Source: SZUA-430 sp031413635 (GTDB taxonomy: Bacteria; Pseudomonadota; Alphaproteobacteria; Micropepsales; Micropepsaceae). From it: DNA of 7,605 nt. Position 1 is the stretch's first letter, and each line of letters begins with the position of its first letter. The translations under genes were made by a program, and so were the position numbers. Location of the stretch: positions 1-7,605 of the forward strand of contig JANOFM010000276.1 in assembly GCA_031413635.1 (NCBI GenBank), in the 5' to 3' direction. Positions 1 through 6,027 of this stretch are shown piece after piece. The notes below the pieces were generated by a model. It was not told where the DNA came from. It did no database searches and saw only the letters and a list, made by a program, of their open reading frames with translations.

Positions 1-286
1 CCGACTTTGTGGCGACGCGCGCGATTTCGCGCTTCAACCTGCGCGCGCGGAGCGAGAGCGTGTCGTCCTTCAGCTTGACGATAAAGGCGTCAAGACCGCC
101 GTTGTGGTCGATCGAACGCAGCGCATGTTTGGAAATTTTCAACTTTACCGTGCGATCGAGCTTGTCGGAAATGAGCGACACTTCCGATACATTAGGACGA
201 AACTTGCGTTTGGTCTTGTTGTTGGCGTGGCTGACATTGTGTCCGCTCATCACGCCTTTGCCGGTCAGTTCGCAGCGCCGTGCCAT
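1..286 (-). CDS. rpmB: 50S ribosomal protein L28, 3' end cut by window edge
   Basis: Structural protein of the large ribosomal subunit. The minus-strand reading starts at the ATG at 286 and begins MARRCELTGKGVMSGHNVSH. This is the hallmark L28 start: the (S/A)RRCELTGK motif, then a GNNVSHANNKTKR-like segment at about residues 15-27. The later block ALRSIDHNGGLDAF (about residues 59-72) is also typical of alphaproteobacterial L28. Ninety-five codons are visible with no stop, and family members run about 95-100 residues, so only the last few codons are missing. The Shine-Dalgarno is weak (GGA about 10 nt upstream). A strong promoter sits 84 bp upstream. Identity is near certain. Confidence 0.96.
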   Translation of the reverse strand, partial: MARRCELTGKGVMSGHNVSHANNKTKRKFRPNVSEVSLISDKLDRTVKLKISKHALRSIDHNGGLDAFIVKLKDDTLSLRARRLKREIARVATKS

Positions 287-369
287 GTTGGGAAATTCCG
301 TCCGGTCTCGATTGAAAATTAGGAACCGCGCTGGGACGTCCGAAAAGGCACCCGCGCGGAAGGGGCGGA

Positions 370-398
370 GCTATAGTGGAGGCCACTTACCCCGTCAA
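370..398 (-). promoter_or_regulatory. sigma70-type promoter for rpmB
   Basis: Read on the minus strand, a -35 box TTGACG (398 to 393, preceded by C, giving the CTTGAC form common in alphaproteobacteria) is followed by an exact 17-bp spacer and a -10 box TATAGC (375 to 370). Transcription would start near 363, leaving a leader of about 77 nt before rpmB. The -35 box lies inside the 16-bp tandem repeat. This is the best promoter match in the window. Confidence 0.75.
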
Positions 399-437
399 GA
401 ATGGGCCCCGTCAAGAATGGGCCCCATCAAGATTTGC
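390..437. repeat. 16-bp tandem repeat, two exact copies plus one decayed copy
   Basis: The unit CCCCGTCAAGAATGGG occurs exactly at 390-405 and 406-421. A degenerate third copy (CCCCATCAAGATTTGC, 422-437) contains the last codons and stop of the meaB gene. On the minus strand each exact copy carries TTGACG, so the rpmB -35 box exists twice, 16 bp apart. The array probably arose by slippage duplication of the meaB 3' end. Confidence 0.9.
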
Positions 438-1428
438 CCAGCCAGCGCGCCAATATGGACTTGGCCGCCTCCGGCGGCGCCATTTGGCCGCTTTCGACCG
501 CAGCTTCGAGGCGCGGCAGATCGGCTGCGATGCGGGGATCATCGCTCAATAGGGCCAACAAGCCCTCGCGAAGCTCGGCCCACAGCCATGCGACTCTTTG
601 GCTGCGGCGTTGGCGATCCCACGCGCCGGTGTTGGTCAGGCACTCGCGGAATTTTTCGACCTCGGACCAGACCTCGGCAACTCCTGCGCCTTGGGTGCTT
701 GAGACGAGGCGAACGGCCGCGGACCAGCCTTCAAATTTCGGCCGCATCAGGTGGAGTGCGCCACTGTATTCGGCCCCTGCCCGCGCTGCTGCTTGCTTGA
801 GATCGCCGTCAGCTTTTGTGACGACGACGAGATCGGCGAGTTCCATGATGCCGCGCTTGATGCCCTGCAGTTCGTCGCCGCCGCCCGGCGAGACGAGCAC
901 CACGAACATATCGACCATGTCGGCGACCGCTGTTTCGGATTGACCGACGCCGACCGTTTCGACCAACACAACATCGAAGCCCGCGGCCTCGACCAAAACC
1001 ATCGACTCGCGCGTGCGGCGGGTGACGCCACCCAAGGTGGCACCCGCGGGCGAGGGGCGGATGAAGGCGTTGGGGTCTTGCGCCAGTTTTACCATGCGGG
1101 TCTTGTCGCCGAGGATCGAGCCGCCGGAACGGCGCGACGACGGGTCGACCGCGAGCACCGCAACGCGCTTGCCACCCGACGTCAACCATGTACCCAGCGC
1201 CTCAATGAAGGTCGACTTGCCGACGCCCGGCGCGCCCGACAAGCCGATGCGCAACGCGCGCCCGGCATGCTTTAGCGTTTCAACGATCAACACCGCGGCG
1301 GCTGCTTCGTCTTCGGCCCGTTGCGATTCGATCAGCGTGATCGCCTTGGTCAGGGCGCGCCTGTCGCCCTGAACAAGGGCCGCCGCCAATTGCGCGGTTT
1401 TCGTCGTATTTGGTGAATATGAGTTCAT
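427..1428 (-). CDS. meaB: MeaB/ArgK-type GTPase, methylmalonyl-CoA mutase chaperone
   Basis: G3E-family P-loop GTPase of 333 residues. In characterised relatives MeaB binds methylmalonyl-CoA mutase, gates loading of adenosylcobalamin and protects the cofactor. Seen here: Walker A GAPGVGKST at residues 65-73; the family signature VDPSSRRSGGSILGDKTRM at 94-112; FIRPSPAGATLGG at 122-134; the Walker B/switch segment VETVGVGQSE at 156-165; GGGDELQGIKRGIMELAD at 182-199; and the base-recognition motif TKAD at 204-207 (NKxD variant). Length fits the family (about 320-340). The ATG at 1428 was chosen because the sequence upstream in frame is unrelated to the family and runs into the divergent DUF3108 gene. 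No good Shine-Dalgarno precedes it. No mutase gene is in the window, so the partner must be encoded elsewhere. The stop lies in the decayed copy of the tandem repeat near rpmB. Confidence 0.95.
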   Translation of the reverse strand: MNSYSPNTTKTAQLAAALVQGDRRALTKAITLIESQRAEDEAAAAVLIVETLKHAGRALRIGLSGAPGVGKSTFIEALGTWLTSGGKRVAVLAVDPSSRRSGGSILGDKTRMVKLAQDPNAFIRPSPAGATLGGVTRRTRESMVLVEAAGFDVVLVETVGVGQSETAVADMVDMFVVLVSPGGGDELQGIKRGIMELADLVVVTKADGDLKQAAARAGAEYSGALHLMRPKFEGWSAAVRLVSSTQGAGVAEVWSEVEKFRECLTNTGAWDRQRRSQRVAWLWAELREGLLALLSDDPRIAADLPRLEAAVESGQMAPPEAAKSILARWLGKS

Positions 1429-1564
1429 TTTTTCGTGACGAATGATGCTTGAAGACGACCCGTGAATTCCGCCACAATTCGACCATGCCGGTCGACCATA
1501 TAGACGCACATTCCCGAACGCCACGTTCAATCGACCCGTCATCAACATGAGGTTTGACGCCCCG
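1429..1564. promoter_or_regulatory. divergent intergenic region between meaB and the DUF3108 gene
   Basis: This 136-bp gap must hold the promoters of both genes. It contains an 8-bp direct repeat TCGACCAT at 1479-1486 and 1492-1499, which also forms the inverted repeat CGACC-N5-GGTCG (1480-1494) and the palindrome GGTCGACC (1490-1497). A TATAGA at 1499-1504 could be a plus-strand -10 box, but no convincing -35 box is spaced correctly. A weaker plus-strand pair is TTGAAG (1449-1454) and CACAAT (1473-1478) with 18 bp between. Promoter positions are not settled. Confidence 0.35.
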
Positions 1565-2410
1565 ATGCTGAAACGCTTTCTCCTTGCGACGTCCATGGCT
1601 CTCGCATCGGTCGTAGCGACCAACGCCGAAGAAGCAGCCACATCTCCAGACGCGGAAAGCTCGGGTCCGACCAGTTCGATCCAACTTGTGTGGCAAGTCT
1701 ATTTGGGCGGCTTCAATCTCGGCAATATCGGCATCAAATCGAGCTTCAACGGCGAAGGATATTCCGCGGTGTCGCGCCTGAAGACGGCAGGCGTGGTGAA
1801 TTCGTTCTACGAAGCGGTGATCGACGCGACGACCGTCGGTACGGTCGCGGGCACCGGGTTGAAACCCACGAAATACGACTCCAACACGAACAACGAAAAG
1901 CAAAATCAGAAAGTCGGTCTGACCTACACGGCCTCCGGCATTCAGCTGTTTTCGGATCCGCAATACGACGTCAATCGTTTTCCGGTGAGCGACGAGCAGA
2001 AGCGCGGCACGCTCGATCCGCTGTCGGGCATCGTCTATTCGCTGTCGGGCGTTTCGGTGTCGGCCGATAAGCCCTGCGGCGAAACGGTGCGCGTGTTCGA
2101 CGGGCGGCGGCGCTATGACATCGAACTCAAGTTCAACGGCCAGGACAAGGTCAAGACCGACGGTGGCTATTCGGGGCCGGCGGTCAAATGCACCGTCACC
2201 TACAAACAACTCGCCGGGTTCAAGCCGAACTTGAACAAGGGCAAGGCGCTGCCGGTGATCACGGCGTGGTTTGCGACGATCGAAACTGCCGCGGGCGGGC
2301 CGGTGAAGAAATTCGTGGTTCCGGTCAAGATCATGACCGACACGCCCTACGGCGTGGCGCTGGCGCATGCGCGCAAGATCACGATCGACGGGACGCAGAA
2401 GACGAGTTGA
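1565..2410 (+). CDS. exported DUF3108 domain protein
   Basis: Predicted periplasmic protein of 281 residues and unknown function. The N-terminus MLKRFLLATSMALASVVATNA is a typical Sec signal peptide (basic n-region, hydrophobic core, cleavage after ATNA). The mature part carries DUF3108 hallmarks: a first Cys at 171, then FDGRRRYDIEL at 178-188, and GYSGPAVKC ending in a second Cys at 209, followed by a YKQLAGFKP segment. The two cysteines may form a disulfide in the periplasm (inference). The start at 1565 is preferred because GAGG lies 12 nt upstream and the signal peptide is compact. An in-frame ATG at 1547 would add six residues. From memory, DUF3108 genes are often found near rpmB in alphaproteobacteria, and here meaB lies between the two. 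Family confidence is high, function unknown. Confidence 0.88.
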   Translation: MLKRFLLATSMALASVVATNAEEAATSPDAESSGPTSSIQLVWQVYLGGFNLGNIGIKSSFNGEGYSAVSRLKTAGVVNSFYEAVIDATTVGTVAGTGLKPTKYDSNTNNEKQNQKVGLTYTASGIQLFSDPQYDVNRFPVSDEQKRGTLDPLSGIVYSLSGVSVSADKPCGETVRVFDGRRRYDIELKFNGQDKVKTDGGYSGPAVKCTVTYKQLAGFKPNLNKGKALPVITAWFATIETAAGGPVKKFVVPVKIMTDTPYGVALAHARKITIDGTQKTS

Positions 2411-2418
2411 GCGCGCCG

Positions 2419-2446
2419 TAAAAGAGGGGCCCCGCCGCGGGCCTCT
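2419..2446 (-). terminator. probable rho-independent terminator for terC
   Basis: The 49-bp convergent gap holds a GC-rich hairpin. AGAGG(GG)CCC at 2423-2432 pairs with GGGCCTCT at 2439-2446, giving 8 bp with a two-base bulge and a 6-nt loop. On the minus strand the hairpin is followed by a short TTTTA run (2423 to 2419), so it best serves the TerC gene. The plus-strand side lacks a T tract, though the stem may still help end the DUF3108 transcript. Confidence 0.5.
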
Positions 2447-2459
2447 GCTTGCACTTGCC

Positions 2460-3224
2460 TCATGGCTTGGCTTTTGCTTCCCGAAGCGCGGATCGTTTTT
2501 TTGCGCGATTGCGGGCAAGCATGTTGAGTGTCTCGACCCCGGCCGAGAACGCCATTGCCGCGTAGATGTAGCCCTTGGGCACATGGACGCCAAAGCCGTC
2601 GGCGATGAGGGCGGTACCGATCATCAAGAGAAAGCCCAAGGCGAGCATGACGATCGTCGGGTTGGCTTGAATGAAATTGGCGAGCGGCGTCGCGGCCAGC
2701 AGCATGATCACGACCGTGACGATGACGGCGACGAACATGATCGGGATGTGATCGGTCATGCCAACCGCGGTGATGATGCTGTCGACGGAAAAAACAAGAT
2801 CGAGCAGTAGGATTTGCACGATGGCCGCGGAGAAATTCAGGCTGATCGCGCGGTCGTCGAACATGTCGGGTCCGGGGTCGGGATCGACATTGTGGTGGAT
2901 CTCTATCGTCGCCTTCCAGACCAAGAATAGACCGCCGGCGATCAAGATCAAATCGCGCCACGAGAAGCCGTGCCCGAACGCAGTGAACACAGGTTCGGTC
3001 AATTGAACGATAAACGCGATCGTTCCGAGCAAAGCCAACCGCATGACGAGCGCCAGACCGATGCCGATCCGGCGGGCCCGTTCGCGGTCCGCTTCTGGCA
3101 GCTTGTTGGTCAGGATCGAGATGAAAATCAGATTGTCGATACCAAGCACGACCTCCATCGCAATCAGCGTCAACAGGGCGACCCAGGCTGCGGGATCGGC
3201 GGCGAGTTGAAGTAAATAGTCCAC
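2460..3224 (-). CDS. TerC family integral membrane protein
   Basis: Inner-membrane protein of 254 residues in the TerC/YgdQ/YoaE superfamily. Members have been linked to metal-ion (Mn, tellurite) handling and to metal loading at the membrane. The two internal-repeat signatures are visible: EVVLGIDNLIFISIL at 24-38 (acidic E24 and D30) and LDLVFSVDSIITAVGM at 141-156 (D142, D148). About seven hydrophobic segments lie at roughly 14-38, 55-76, 90-105, 130-156, 160-178, 189-210 and 219-236. The C-terminal HVPKGYIYAAMAFSAGVETLN block (214-234) is typical of the YgdQ branch. There is no C-terminal CBS/CorC domain. It starts with GTG at 3224, supported by AAAGGA six nt upstream. I saw no yybP-ykoY (Mn) riboswitch in the upstream 260 bp, although some TerC genes have one. 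The substrate cannot be read from the sequence. Confidence 0.93.
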   Translation of the reverse strand: MDYLLQLAADPAAWVALLTLIAMEVVLGIDNLIFISILTNKLPEADRERARRIGIGLALVMRLALLGTIAFIVQLTEPVFTAFGHGFSWRDLILIAGGLFLVWKATIEIHHNVDPDPGPDMFDDRAISLNFSAAIVQILLLDLVFSVDSIITAVGMTDHIPIMFVAVIVTVVIMLLAATPLANFIQANPTIVMLALGFLLMIGTALIADGFGVHVPKGYIYAAMAFSAGVETLNMLARNRAKKRSALREAKAKP

Positions 3225-3230
3225 GTGCGT

Positions 3231-3236
3231 TCCTTT
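3231..3236 (-). promoter_or_regulatory. Shine-Dalgarno deciding the GTG start of terC
   Basis: AAAGGA on the minus strand ends 6 nt before the GTG at 3224. It is one of the clearer ribosome binding sites in the window and supports a non-ATG start. Confidence 0.65.
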
Positions 3237-3270
3237 TGATGGGTGCGGCCCGATTGCTCAGCGGGTTGGC

Positions 3271-3299
3271 GATATGAATGAGCGATTGGATTATGGCAA
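3271..3299 (-). promoter_or_regulatory. candidate promoter for terC
   Basis: On the minus strand TTGCCA (3299 to 3294, 5 of 6 matches to TTGACA) is followed by a 17-bp spacer and CATATC (3276 to 3271, 3 of 6 matches to TATAAT). The -10 match is weak, as is common in alphaproteobacteria. The -35 box overlaps the left arm of the inverted repeat at 3297-3320, so a repressor bound there would block it. Confidence 0.35.
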
Positions 3300-3320
3300 C
3301 CGGCAAATTCCGGCCGGTTG
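3297..3320. repeat. 24-bp inverted repeat, operator-like or RNA hairpin
   Basis: CAACCGGC (3297-3304) and GCCGGTTG (3313-3320) are perfect 8-bp reverse complements around an 8-nt centre. A possible outer pair CGATT (3283-3287) and AATCG (3327-3331) flanks them. The element lies between the divergent terC and patatin genes, 73 bp upstream of the terC start and 166 bp upstream of the patatin start. It has no T run, so it is not a terminator. Confidence 0.55.
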
Positions 3321-3485
3321 GGTTCGAATCGTCCGCCCCGTTGGTTCATGGATCACAACACTGGGTGAAACCCGGCCCGGAGGTTGTACAGGGGCATATC
3401 GACCGGAGGAAACTGGCGGGTGATCGCGTGGTGATTCGGGCCACAGGCGAGGGCTGCGTCGCCTCGTCCCGCAGTTGGGAACTTC

Positions 3486-6020
3486 ATGACGTTTTCGCAG
3501 GCACTGAAGCGAACGGAGCAGTTGCTGTTGCGCTGGGGCGAGGAGCCGATCGGCGTGGCCGTGCCATTCGTCGCGTTCCTTGCGGTGTGGTTGCCGCCGC
3601 AGATGCCGGACATGTTCGCCGGGATGGAAACGCCGATCTGGGATTTGCAGTTTGCGGCGCGCCCTTTCCTGTTCGGACTGGCGGCGACGCTTTTAGGACT
3701 TAGCGCCTGGTTCTGGACGCGGGCCGCCTTGACCGCGCGGCGCTACGACGGCGAAACCGACAAGGCGCGCATCCGGCGCAAGAAGGCCGGTCGCGCCTTG
3801 GGCGCGCGCGAGATCGACAAGGGTCACGGCCATCATGCGCGCCACGATCGCGAGGACGATCATGTCGCCTGGTCGGAGGAGTGGGCGCCACGCATGGCCC
3901 TGCTGTTCTCGGGTGCGATTACCGTCTTTCCGATCTTGTTTGCGCTGCGTAGCGGGAATTTTTTCTCCGGGCTCTTGGGTGCCAACCTGGTGAGCTTTGC
4001 ATTGGTCTGGCTGCTATTCGTGTTCGTCGTTCATCGCACGGAGTTTCGCTGGATGAACGCCTTCGACGCGCCGGATTGGATGTCGAACTGGCGGGCGGGG
4101 CGCATCATCGCCGACGCGCCGTTCGGCTGGCCGTTTGCGCTGCTGTCGCTTGGGTGCAGCTTTGTCGCGCTGGTGTGCGTGGGCGTTGCGCCCAGTCTGG
4201 TGTCGCAATTCGACTCGCCGACTTCGGCGCTTGCAGCGCTTGCCTTCGCGGTCGGGCCTCTGGTCATTGCGCTTGCCATCGTGCGGGGCTTGGTCGAGCG
4301 ATTGATTTACCTCGTGCGCTGGATCGTCAATCAGGCGGAGCCGGTGCATCTTATGCCGGGCGAGTCGCAGCGCGTAAAGCGGATCAGCAATATTCTGGGC
4401 ACGGCCGCGCTCGTTGTGTGGTTCCTGTCGCCGCCCTGGGTGTTGGACAAACACATCGTCAGGCTGACGTCGACGCCGATCATAGAGCCGGCGGGCACGC
4501 AGGAGTGCTCGGCCGCACTTCTTCAAACGGCGAACGGCGTGCGCAGCATATGCAGACCAAATCTTCAAGCCGCCTTGCGCGACTGGGTCGACGCCAGGCG
4601 GCGGGTGTCGGGCCGGTCTTCGGGGCGCATACCCGTCATCATCGTTGCGGCCGAAGGCGGTGCGAGCCGGGCCGGGGTTTGGCTGCTGGCTGCGATGCGG
4701 ATGCTCGACGCGGAAACGAACGGCGATTTCGGGCGAAATCTCTTTGCCCTGAGCGGCGTCTCGGGCGGCAGTCTGGGCGCGGCGACCTACGCGCGCATGT
4801 TGCGGGCGCGCGGGCGCGAAGACGGCGCGCTCGATTGGAACGACAAGGATACGCGAGAGGCATTGGCGCGGTTTGCGACCAAAGACCTGCTGTCTGCGAC
4901 GATCTCGACTTACTTCCTCAACGACATGTTCGGCAGCTTGATCGGACCGCTGTGGACATTGGCGGGCATTCCCGACCGCAACTCGGCGCTCGAACACACG
5001 TTCGAGCATATGTGGGACTCGAGCAAGGGATTCGCGGCGCCGCGCCATGTGCCATCCGGCTTTCTTGGTTTGCGGTTTTCGCCGCAGAGCGACAGCCGGA
5101 TGCCGGTCGATCTGTTGCCGCATCTCATGCTGAACGGAACCGATGTCGGGTCGGGCAAGCGGATGATCACGTCGACAATACGTTGGTCGCCGCGGGAAGC
5201 GCTTTTCCCGGATAGCGGCGACTTTATCCAACTGGCGGCACATGACGTGCGAATGGCGACGGCTGTGACGAACTCGGCGCGCTTTCCTTTTATTTCTCCG
5301 GCGGGACGATTTGTCAGCGCAGGACCTTCGGGTGCGGCTTACCAAATCATAGACGGCGGATATTTCGAGAATTACGGCGCGCGCACCGCGTGGGAACTGG
5401 CGCGCGCCATCGAGGATCTGAATGCGCAGGATCCCAGCCTCGACGTCATTCCCATCGTGGTTGTCGTCAGCAACGATCTGGATGCCGAGCAGCCGCCGCG
5501 CGCCAAGAACGGCGAATGCAGAACGATGCTTGAAGACACGCACGCCAACGGCACGCAGGTGACGATCGGATGCGACGATCCGCGACCCACCGAGCGTTGC
5601 GTCGCGCGGCAGCTTGCCGGCATGGCGAGCGGCCTTAAACCGCAAGATCAGACGATCGTTCCGCAATCGATGGCGCCGATCTTCGGGCTCGCGGCGACAC
5701 GAACCGCTCACGGGCGCGACGCGCTGAATATTTTGCGCCGCGATTTTTGCCGCGCGCAGACGGGCGAAGAAGACGATCCGAAGGTGCGCATGATCCACGT
5801 GGCTTTGCCCAGACCCGATGCGGCGAGGGGGGAAGCCGCGCCGATGAATTGGGTGCTCAATCCGCAAGCCTGCGACTACATGCTGAACAAGGCGCCATGG
5901 TTGGATTTCAACCGGGGGCAAGCGGCGCGGTTGAAGGGAACGCTCGATGCGGTGTTCGGCATGGCGTTACGCGCTTCGCAGCAAGAGCGCCCGGCAGCCA
6001 TCGATTGTTATGCGCACTGA
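3486..6020 (+). CDS. multi-pass membrane protein with C-terminal patatin-like phospholipase domain
   Basis: 844 residues. Patatin domains are Ser-Asp dyad lipid acyl hydrolases. Hydrophobic segments at about 22-36, 60-78, 138-154, 160-182, 213-235, 248-266 and 303-320 suggest seven transmembrane helices. The catalytic half begins near 385: oxyanion-type motif GGASRAG at 391-397 (a GGGxRAA variant), nucleophile elbow GVSGG with Ser426, and DGG with Asp623 in IDGGYFENYGARTA. Both dyad residues are present, so activity is plausible. The loop between helices 2 and 3 (79-137) is long, highly charged and has a His-rich stretch KGHGHHARHDREDDH (112-126). Its basic residues suggest it is cytoplasmic, which would place the catalytic domain and its six C-terminal cysteines in the periplasm (inference). 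The ATG at 3486 is the only possible start after an in-frame stop at 3432-3434; GGGA lies 5 nt upstream. A small hairpin (3445-3464) sits in the leader. The gene ends 2 nt from the convergent hydrolase gene. Substrate unknown. Confidence 0.88.
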   Translation: MTFSQALKRTEQLLLRWGEEPIGVAVPFVAFLAVWLPPQMPDMFAGMETPIWDLQFAARPFLFGLAATLLGLSAWFWTRAALTARRYDGETDKARIRRKKAGRALGAREIDKGHGHHARHDREDDHVAWSEEWAPRMALLFSGAITVFPILFALRSGNFFSGLLGANLVSFALVWLLFVFVVHRTEFRWMNAFDAPDWMSNWRAGRIIADAPFGWPFALLSLGCSFVALVCVGVAPSLVSQFDSPTSALAALAFAVGPLVIALAIVRGLVERLIYLVRWIVNQAEPVHLMPGESQRVKRISNILGTAALVVWFLSPPWVLDKHIVRLTSTPIIEPAGTQECSAALLQTANGVRSICRPNLQAALRDWVDARRRVSGRSSGRIPVIIVAAEGGASRAGVWLLAAMRMLDAETNGDFGRNLFALSGVSGGSLGAATYARMLRARGREDGALDWNDKDTREALARFATKDLLSATISTYFLNDMFGSLIGPLWTLAGIPDRNSALEHTFEHMWDSSKGFAAPRHVPSGFLGLRFSPQSDSRMPVDLLPHLMLNGTDVGSGKRMITSTIRWSPREALFPDSGDFIQLAAHDVRMATAVTNSARFPFISPAGRFVSAGPSGAAYQIIDGGYFENYGARTAWELARAIEDLNAQDPSLDVIPIVVVVSNDLDAEQPPRAKNGECRTMLEDTHANGTQVTIGCDDPRPTERCVARQLAGMASGLKPQDQTIVPQSMAPIFGLAATRTAHGRDALNILRRDFCRAQTGEEDDPKVRMIHVALPRPDAARGEAAPMNWVLNPQACDYMLNKAPWLDFNRGQAARLKGTLDAVFGMALRASQQERPAAIDCYAH

Positions 6021-6027
6021 GTTCAGT
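6016..6027. repeat. 12-bp palindrome spanning both convergent stop codons
   Basis: ACTGA-GT-TCAGT is a perfect inverted repeat. It contains the plus-strand TGA stop of the patatin gene (6018-6020) and the minus-strand TGA stop of the hydrolase gene (6025 to 6023). The stem is only 5 bp and has no T tract, so it is not a convincing terminator. Confidence 0.5.

Noticed and set aside
9..800. A 263-codon plus-strand open frame over rpmB and the end of meaB.
   Set aside because: The opposite strand encodes an unmistakable L28 and MeaB; this frame is a shadow.
2423..2446. The convergent hairpin as a terminator for the DUF3108 gene.
   Set aside because: There is no T run on the plus-strand side, so only a minus-strand terminator was called.
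1280..2593. A 437-codon minus-strand open frame across the meaB start and the DUF3108 gene.
   Set aside because: Arg/His-rich composition and no domain; it overlaps three better supported genes.
2347..3306. A 319-codon minus-strand frame overlapping terC.
   Set aside because: Out of frame with the TerC protein; Arg/His-rich and without membrane segments.
3241..3345. tRNA-like pieces: a GCTCAGCGGGTTGG segment and a GGTTCGAATC segment about 65 nt apart.
   Set aside because: The arms next to TTCGAAT do not pair, the D-arm loop would be about 20 nt, and no acceptor stem forms. Treated as chance resemblance.
3404..3434. Strong GGAGGAAA motif 75 nt upstream of the patatin start.
   Set aside because: It precedes only a GTG followed by four codons and a stop in a frame that does not lead into the patatin gene. 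Not supported as a gene start.
3225..3485. Possible yybP-ykoY manganese or cobalamin riboswitch in the terC/patatin gap.
   Set aside because: No conserved core of either class could be recognised on either strand; only simple hairpins and the inverted repeat were found.
4014..5921. A 635-codon open frame on the minus strand opposite the patatin gene.
   Set aside because: It is rich in Arg, His, Pro and Gln with no recognisable domain, as expected for the antisense shadow of a GC-rich gene. The plus-strand frame has clear catalytic motifs and membrane segments.
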